Positions 19,701 to 26,813 of a stretch of 26,813 bases of DNA are shown here, piece by piece (position 1 is the stretch's first letter; the number at the start of each line of letters is the position of its first letter). Under the pieces are notes generated by a model. That model had not been told where the DNA came from, made no database searches, and worked only from the letters and a program-made list of their open reading frames with translations. Source of the DNA: Ophiostoma sp. CBS 140.51 (Eukaryota; Ascomycota; Sordariomycetes; Ophiostomatales; Ophiostomataceae). The position numbers and the translations under genes were made by a program. Location of the stretch: contig JANSLP010000403.1 of assembly GCA_029298735.1 (NCBI GenBank), positions 1 through 26,813 of the forward strand. Reading direction: 5' to 3'.

Positions 19701-21325
19701 CCGTACGTCTCAAGTAGATGGTACACCACCTTGGCTTGCTTGGCAGCCTCGGGAGTCGAAGCCAGAGGGACAAGACCAAAGCGGATGGGCAGACGGCGGC
19801 GAACAAATTCAAGAACCTGCTCAACGACCAGGCGCACATCGTCAAGCTTGGAAAAGTCGACGGCATACACCTGGTTGAAGATGTCACGGCGGACTTGCGG
19901 GATCTGGCCAGGCATGCCGCCCCGGAGCAGATTCCGCAGGCTTGTGGGGAACTCGCTGTAGCGAGCATCCTTCTCAAGGTTGTTGAGCCAGATAATGACA
20001 CGACCGTCTTCGATCTCGTCGCGCCAGTCGAAGCGGGGAGGGATGGCCTCGGCCTTGGACGCAGCGACGGCCTCGTGACCGATTACACCCACGACCTCCT
20101 TGCCCGTCAGGCCAAGCTCGCGGACGCCGTTAATCATGTTTCTCTCGCGACGGACCGTGTCCACAAGAGCCAGGGGCTGGATCTGGCGCTCAATCATCTG
20201 CACGCCGTTCATCCAGAGCACATTGGCACCGGCCGGGACCATGACCGCGCGGTTGCCGCGGTGCTCCTCGAGGAAGTCCTTGGAGAAGTTGTGTGTAGTA
20301 ATGGAGCTGGAGTATTTGGGAAAGTCCTGCGTGATCTTGAGGAGAGAGTCGAAAGGGTTCTCGCTCTTGATAATGAAGTCGGCCGTCTTGAGACCGAGCT
20401 CAGCCAGCTCAGACTTGGACAGTGCCTTGAGATCCGTCACCTCTGCCTCGCCGTCGAGAACAACCTCGGCCGGCTTCGCGGGCTTCTTCTTGTCTGCGTC
20501 AGCAGCATCGGCCTCACGGTCGTCAATGACAATGTAGTCGGTTCTCTTCAGAGCTAGCTCGACGCCGTAGCCGTTGACAGGCAAGCGTTCGTCTGACGAA
20601 AACTGCAAGGCACTCCGAACGTGTCTGAGGCGGTAAGTAAGCTCGCCAGTCTGCGACTTCTCGCTGAGTAGCTTGTGGAATGGCCCAAACTCGGGTGAAG
20701 TAATATCGGCGTAGAGGACAGCATCAGCGCCGAGACCCTGCTTGATGTCAAAGGGTAGCTCCCGCTCCTGAGTCTTGTGGCTGGCAATCTTGCCATGCTC
20801 ATTGCTCAGCGACGGGGTGCAGTACTGGGCACCATTGTACAGGATCCATTGGCTGCAGCCCGTCTGGTCGCCGGCCACGGAGCCCTCAACAGCGGTGTTG
20901 TAGAACTGGAAGTGTGCCTCGATACGTGGGGCTGCAGATCGCAGCGACAACGCAAGTTTAAAGGTGGACAGCGCCTCTCCGTTCGCTATGTGACCCTCCT
21001 CGGTGAGAAGGGTGAGGAACTTCTCGTAGAGGTCACGGTCGGTCGAAGCTCCGGCAAAGTATCCTTCCGCAATGCGGTCCAAGATGGGGAAATAGCTTGT
21101 GGCATTTTCCTGGGCCACAGTCTCCCTGATACGTGTTAGATATCTTAATTCAAATGAACGATGGAAAGAAAGTACTCACAAAAGCTCTGTGAGGTAGGGT
21201 GGTGAGGGAAAGGCTGCGGTCATTCCCACATCAACAGAGGGCCCAGCAGCTGCGAGCGAAGGATGGAGAGCCAGGGCGGCCAAGAAGGCGGCCACCAACC
21301 CCCGAGGTATTTGAGGGAGGCCCAT
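16745..21325 (-). CDS. gpt1: UDP-glucose:glycoprotein glucosyltransferase (ER folding sensor)
   Basis: This ER-lumenal enzyme transfers one glucose from UDP-Glc to N-glycans of misfolded glycoproteins, returning them to calnexin. Two exons (21325-21180 and 21125-16745 on the minus strand) give 1508 aa. The 54-nt intron (GTGAGT donor, CTAAC branch, CAG acceptor) rebuilds LTELLETVAQEN. Without exon 1 the frame would lack an ATG, because the visible opening is GTG. Residues 1-26 are a signal peptide (hydrophobic core VAAFLAALAL). Next come the long thioredoxin-like and beta-sandwich folding-sensor regions, then a GT24 catalytic domain from about 1184 (INIFSVASGHLYERMLNIMM). Its D-A-D metal site is at 1288-1290 (VFVDADQ, read here as VIFVDADQI), followed by SLANLDQDLPN. 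The tail is charged and ends HDRDEL, a KDEL-type retrieval signal. Length and order match the family (about 1450-1550 aa). It is the S. pombe gpt1 and S. cerevisiae KRE5 relative. It is divergent from the COPI alpha gene. Confidence 0.96.
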
Positions 21326-22506
21326 AATGGCTCCGACGTCTCACGTAGCCCGCGTTCCGGAGCTGTGAAATGAGTTGTATTGAGGTGTGATGAGAAAAAG
21401 GAAAACCGTTGCTATCAGCTCCAGGCTCTCTCTGAACGGTGGCCCGCGAGGGGACAAAAATGCGTGCGATGGGATGTATAGTGTATCGTCGAGTCGTTTG
21501 TGAGCTGAGTTAGCCCTGACAGCCAGACTGTTTCCTCAATGCATTCTGCAGTTTCTTGACGCAGCGGATGAAGTTGTTGTTTGGAAGACGTTGTCTTGAG
21601 AACACATTACAGAATAGCTGTACGAAAAGGGACTAGCGTCAACACGGAGCAACAGGGGTCGTGTTACGGGCAGGAGACAGCGAGGTTCGACCCAGGAGTG
21701 ATGGGTTGGGCAGTCACGTGGCGCACGTCAGCGAATCTGCAACAACTGGAGTGGCATCAGCGGCATCAGCGGCCTGCTATTACAGCTTCAGGGTTTTATT
21801 AGGCATCTCTATTTTGAATGAACACTCTGGCATTATTGGAGATGGCTCTGCGGAATTGTTAATTTATTTACTATTGTTGATGTAAACTGACAATGGAGTG
21901 CTATGAAGACAGTCAATTGTCTGCCTATTGCTCTTGCCGTTTCTGTTTCTAAGGGATTCGCATCGTAACTGCCTCTCAAACCCAAACATGTGAAGAGTGC
22001 TGTGGCGGTGGTCGTCGTTCCTGCCAACTGCGCCCAGAGATCAGTTTACGTGTCCAGTCCAGCTCAACGAACCCCTATTATCACCCCAGCTAGCAATAGC
22101 CATTCCCCTCCACCCCGCCATTGGAGCTCCTGATTGGCCCAGACGCCTTTTTCTCCCTCCCGGCGCGGATAAACTATGGGGCGCTACTGCCTCAGGCGCC
22201 AACCATCCCACATTTTGGGGTCGCCAGGGAGGGCCACGCTTGCTTCTCCTTCAGACGCCTCCAGCTGCAATTCGGATTAGGAGACAATAAAGGTGGCCTT
22301 GAACGTCCCCTGGTGTCTCTATTTGGTGTCTGGCTCTCGACAACACATCCACATCACACCGCCTGCCCCGGGCTCCCTTTTGACGACGGAGCTTTGGAAA
22401 CACACGCGAATCTGCCGCCATTGACGATAGCTTTCGAATCCAATCCGAACCCCCCTTTTCCTTTTATTTACACGAAATAGCCGCCGAGCGCGAAGCTGCG
22501 GTCAAG
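21326..22506. promoter_or_regulatory. Divergent promoter region between UGGT and COPI alpha
   Basis: This is 1181 bp with no supported gene. CACGTG (21715-21720) and CACGTCA (21724-21730, TGACGTG on the minus strand) are spaced by GCG. The second resembles the bZIP/UPR-type core TGACGTG(G/A). Two inverted CCAAT boxes (ATTGG at 22120-22124 and 22133-22137) lie about 370 bp upstream of the COPI alpha ATG. GGCATCAGC is duplicated at 21753-21770. Regulatory roles are inferred from motif resemblance only. Confidence 0.4.
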
Positions 22507-25500
22507 ATGGCGACGCCGTCGCAGATGCTCACAAAGGTAGGGATAGGTGTCGACAGGATGGTCGAGATGGGTGGTGATGATCGTTGATGATGAGGTTCGG
22601 GTTGTGCTGACACAATGCAGTTTGAGTCCAAGTCGTCTCGTGCAAAGGGCATCGCCTTCCACCCCAAGAGGTAACTCCAGATTCCCTTCCCCTCATCGCC
22701 CCTTTTTGGCATCGCGTCTGTCTCTGGATATCATATCTCGGCAATTGACTCGAAACTAACTCCTATATCTTACAAGACCATGGATCCTCGTCTCCCTCCA
22801 CTCGTCCACCATCCAGCTGTGGGACTACCGCATGGGCACCCTCATTGACCGCTTCGAAGAGCACGATGGCCCCGTTCGCGCCGTTGCCTTCCACAAGACC
22901 CAGCCCCTCTTTGCATCGGGTGGTGACGACTACAAGATCAAGGTCTGGTCCTACCAGACCAGACGCTGCCTTTTCACCCTCAACGGTCATCTCGACTACG
23001 TCCGTACCGTCTTCTTCCACGATGAGCTCCCCTGGATTGTTTCGTGCTCCGACGACCAGACCATCCGGATATGGAATTGGCAGAACCGCTCGCTCATCTG
23101 CACCATGACCGGCCACAACCACTACGTCATGTGCGCTCAGTTCCATCCCAAGGACGACCTCGTTGTGTCCGCCTCGCTCGACCAGTCTGTCCGTGTTTGG
23201 GACATCTCCGGGCTCCGCAAGAAGCACTCCGCCCCCACTTCCATGTCCTTCGAGGACCAGATGGCGCGCCAGAACCAGAACCAGGCCGACATGTTTGGCA
23301 ATACGGATGCCGTCGTCAAGTTCGTTCTCGAGGGCCACGACCGTGGTGTCAACTGGGTGGCCTTCCACCCCACGATGCCGCTGATCGTGTCCGCTGGTGA
23401 CGACCGTCTTGTGAAGCTTTGGCGCATGAGCGAAACCAAGGCTTGGGAGGTTGATACGTGCCGTGGCCACTTCCAGAACGCGTCTGGCTGTCTGTTCCAC
23501 CCGCACCAAGATCTTATTCTCTCCGCCGGCGAGGATAAGACCATCCGTGTTTGGGATCTTAACAAGAGAACCGCCGTTCAGACGTTCAAGCGGGAAAATG
23601 ACCGGTTTTGGGTTATCGCCGCCCACCCCGAGATCAACCTCTTCGCTGCTGGCCACGATAACGGTGTCATGGTTTTCAAGCTGGAGCGCGAGCGCCCGGC
23701 CTCGGCTGTTTACCTGAACAATCTCTTCTACATCAACAAGGAGAAGCAGGTGCGGTCCTACGATTTCCAGAAGAACCTCGAATCCCCCACTCTTCTGTCC
23801 CTTAAGAAGGTTGGTCCTGCCTGGGTTCCTCCCCGGACTCTCTCCTACAACCCCGCCGAGCGCTCGATCCTCGTCACCTCAGCGGCCGACGGTGGCTCGT
23901 ACGACCTGATCAACCTGCCCAAGGACGGATCCGGCGCTGTCGAGCCTACTGAGCTGAAGCGCGGCTCCGGCAACTCCGCCATCTTTGTTGCACGCAACCG
24001 CTTTGCTGTCCTGAACACGGCCACCCAGACCATTGACATCAAGGACCTCACCAACAACGTCACGCGCTCCTTCAAGCCCCCGGCAGGCACCACGGACATC
24101 TACTTTGGCGGCCCCGGCAACCTGCTCATCATCACCCCGACTGCCGTCCACCTGTACGACATCCAGCACAAGAAGACGATTGCCAGCTTGAACGTCAACG
24201 GTGTCAAGTATGTGGCCTGGTCCAACGACAGCCTGTACGCAGCGCTTCTGAGCAAGCACAACGTGACCATTGTTACGAAGACGCTGGAGCAGGTTAGCAC
24301 GTTGCACGAGACAATCCGGATCAAGAGCGCCACCTGGGACGATGCTGGCATCCTGCTGTACTCCACCCTGAACCACATCAAGTACACGCTTCTTAATGGC
24401 GACAACGGTATAGTCCGCACTCTCGACCAGACCGTTTACCTGGTCCGCGTCAAGGGTCGCAACGTTTATTGTTTGGACCGCTCAGCGAAGCCCAAGATCC
24501 TGCAGATTGACCCCACCGAGTATCGCTTCAAGATGGCTCTGGTCAAGCGCAACTACGAGGAGATGTTGCACATCATCCAGACGTCGTCCCTTGTTGGTCA
24601 GTCGATAATTTCGTACCTGCAGAAGAAGGGCTACCCCGAGATTGCTCTCCAGTTTGTCCAGGACCCGACTACGCGTTTTGAACTGGCCATAGAGTGCGGC
24701 AACCTCGATGTCGCTGTCGAGATGGCCAAGGAGCTAGACAAGCCGAAGCTGTGGTCGAGACTCAGCAGTGAGGCCCTGGCCCACGGCAACAACCAGGTCG
24801 TGGAGATGTGCTACCAAAAGCTGAAGCAGTTCGACAAGTTGTCCTTCCTCTACCTGGCGACAGGCGACAAGGCCAAGCTAGCTCGCATGGCGAAGATTGC
24901 CGAGCACCGTGGCGACTTCACGTCGCGGTTCCAAAACTCTCTGTACCTGGGCGACGTCGAGGACCGGATACAGATGTTCAAGGAGGTTGACCTGTACCCG
25001 CTTGCCTATATGACTGCCAAGGCCAACGGCCTCGAGGAGGAGTGCCAGTCGATCCTGGAGGCTACTGGCCTCACTGAGGACCAGCTTACTCTCCCGGACA
25101 ACCTGGGTGGTTCTCTGACACCACCAAAGCCCGTCGTCCCCACCTACCAGGCCAACTGGCCGTCCAAGGGCACTTCCGTGTCCTTCTTTGAGAAGGCACT
25201 CCTTGGCCAGGTCGAGGGCCTGTCCCTTGAGGACGAGCCGGCGGCTGCCAACGGCGGCGACGCGTTTGGCGGTGAGGAGGCCGACGGTGGCGACGCCAAG
25301 AAAAACGGCAACCTGATGGATGTCGATGACGACGAGGATGTCGCTGGCTGGGACATGGGTGACGACATTGTCGCTGACCCTGATAACGACTTTGTCAATG
25401 TCGACAGCGCAGATGCTGGTGGTACCGGCAGCAGTGAGGCGGACCTATGGGCTCGCAACTCGCCCCTGGCTGTTGACCACGTTGCCGGTGGCTCGTTTGA

Positions 25501-26426
25501 GACGGCCATGCAGCTGCTCAACCGCCAGGTCGGTGCTGTTAACTTTGCGCCGCTCAAGCCGCGCTTCCTCGAGGTGTACCAAGCGTCGAAGACGTACCTG
25601 CCCGCCTCGGCAGGCCTGCCGCCACTGGTCAACTATGTCCGCCGGAACGTGGACGAGACCGACCCAAGGAAGGTGCTGCCCATTGTCCCGCGCGACCTGG
25701 AGTTTTTGGTCGAGAACGACCTGCAGCGCGGCTACGACGCGATGAAGAGCAACAAGCTCGAGGACGGCATCAAGACATTCAAGAGCATCCTGCACTCGGT
25801 GCTGATCAACGCCGTGTCGAGCGAGTCCGAGGTCGACGAGGCCAAGAAGCTGATCACGTCGGCGAGCGAGTACGCTGTTGCTATAAGCATCGAGCTGGCG
25901 CGCAGAAACCTGGGCGCCAACGACGTCGTCGCCAAGGACCCCAAGCTGCTCAAGCAGAGCCTGGAGCTGTCTGCATACTTTACCATTCCCAAAATTGAGG
26001 TGCCGCACCGGCAGCTTGCCCTGCTCAACGCCATGAACCTGGCGGCACGCAACAAGAACTATAACTCGGCCCTCAGCTTTGCCAACCGGATACTGGCCAA
26101 CGGAGGTTCCGGTCGTATTCTGGAGACGGTAAGCCACTCGCCTTGCTCTATTTATTCTATGAACATACACTAACAACATGCAGGCCAAGAAGACCAAGGC
26201 GCAGTGCGAGCGCAACCCCAACGATGCTATCGATATCGAATTTGATCAGTTTGCCGAGTTCGATGTCTGCGCGGCCAGCTTCACGCCCATCTACAGCGGC
26301 ACGGCGTACGAGGAGTGCGCGTTTGACGGCTCCAAGTACCACTCCAAGTACAAGGGCTCGGTGTGCCGCATCTGCGCCGTGTGCGAGATTGGCAAGCACG
26401 GCAGCGGCCTGAAGCTGTTTGCTTAA
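22507..26426 (+). CDS. COP1: Coatomer (COPI) subunit alpha
   Basis: This is the largest COPI coat subunit, acting at Golgi membranes in retrograde transport and recognition of KKxx cargo. Exons 22507-22536, 22621-22670, 22777-26128 and 26184-26426 give 1224 aa, the usual family length. The start MATPSQMLTKFESKSSRAKG precedes the first WD blade (GIAFHPKRPWILVSLHSSTI). Introns are 84, 106 and 55 nt; ACTAAC is visible in the second and third. An N-terminal WD40 propeller spans about residues 10-320 (repeats ending IKVW, IRIW, VRVW, VKLW and IRVW), followed by a second propeller. An alpha-solenoid covers about 600-800. A Gly/Asp-rich acidic linker lies near 850-905 (MDVDDDEDVAGWDMGDD). The COPI alpha C-terminal domain ends in a Cys-rich segment (VCRICAVCEIGKHG) and LKLFA. 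The last 81 codons are in exon 4; reading through intron 3 instead would truncate the protein. Symbol by analogy to yeast COP1/RET1. Confidence 0.97.
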
Positions 26427-26813
26427 GTGAGGGGCAAGCAAGCCAAATAAACATTCATCACAAAAAAATCAACCGAACCCCAACTCTTAATACGAAACAA
26501 AAGGAAAGGACACGAACAGCATGGCCTGTATACAGACAAAATTAGAAAAGCCGGGAGATGATGATGGGGTTAAGGGTGCTTTGTGACCCTTTTGTGGCCC
26601 TCTTTTGTGGTCCTGGCGAAGGCAGTTTTTAGTTGTTTACAACACAAAGAAGGGGCATTTTTATTGAGATAGTTTTTGCTGCTTTTTTTAGGCGCGTGTT
26701 TTTTTTTTTTGAAACGCGTCCTGGTCCATGGTTATACGCTGTGATACGTCGACATTGTTGTAGAAGTGTGCGAAAAGGTATGTGTCGCCATTTGGTCTGT
26801 TGCACGCAGTCGA
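26427..26813. other. 3' flank of the COPI alpha gene
   Basis: No gene seen. CCAAATAAACATTC (about 26440-26453), 14-27 nt after the stop codon, holds an AATAAA and is a plausible polyadenylation signal. T-rich runs follow (about 26630-26710, including T10+), and ACGCGT occurs near 26713. The window ends before any next gene. Confidence 0.55.

Noticed and set aside
21680..21705. GGTTCGACCC resembling a tRNA T-arm
   Set aside because: I could not find matching acceptor, D and anticodon arms at proper spacing on either strand.

Overview
The window is nuclear DNA from a filamentous ascomycete (Pezizomycotina, most likely a Sordariomycete). The evidence is a GC-rich coding bias, sparse short introns (54-115 nt, with one of 283 nt), GTRNGY donors, CTRAY branch points close to the acceptor, and five eukaryotic single-copy housekeeping genes typical of this group. 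I see no rRNA, tRNA, transposase, reverse transcriptase, CRISPR array or secondary-metabolite cluster. Coding sequences were rebuilt by joining exons at visible splice sites and checking reading phase. Several long open frames that look complete actually begin at TTG or GTG, or lack their first or last exons.

Layout from left to right. (1) 293-2274, minus strand: a six-exon type I metacaspase with a Pro/Gln/Tyr/Gly-rich prodomain. (2) 2275-8845: about 6.5 kb with no gene I can support. It includes a long stretch that is purine-rich on the plus strand (about 2600-4000), a T15 tract at 7401-7415 next to a weak minus-strand open frame, and an AT-rich stretch (about 8230-8420) downstream of the next gene. 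(3) 8846-13214, minus: a giant coiled-coil spindle-pole-body protein of the Pcp1/PcpA (pericentrin-like) family, with an N-terminal CM1 motif and a C-terminal PACT domain. (4) 13872-16398, plus: the recombination motor RAD54, whose start codon appears to be split by an intron (AT|G). (5) 16745-21325, minus: UDP-glucose:glycoprotein glucosyltransferase, the ER folding sensor, with a signal peptide and a C-terminal RDEL. (6) 22507-26426, plus: the alpha subunit of the COPI coat. 26427-26813 is 3' flank.

Two divergent gene pairs share intergenic promoters. PcpA/RAD54 (657 bp) joins two cell-cycle-linked functions and contains two ACGCGT (MCB-type) hexamers. UGGT/COPA (1181 bp) joins two early-secretory-pathway genes and contains a CACGTG / TGACGTG pair plus inverted CCAAT boxes. 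RAD54 and UGGT converge across 346 bp. I found no wholly new system. The most unusual features are the split RAD54 start codon, in which a retained intron would create an immediate ATG-TAA, and the structured but gene-less 6.5-kb interval.
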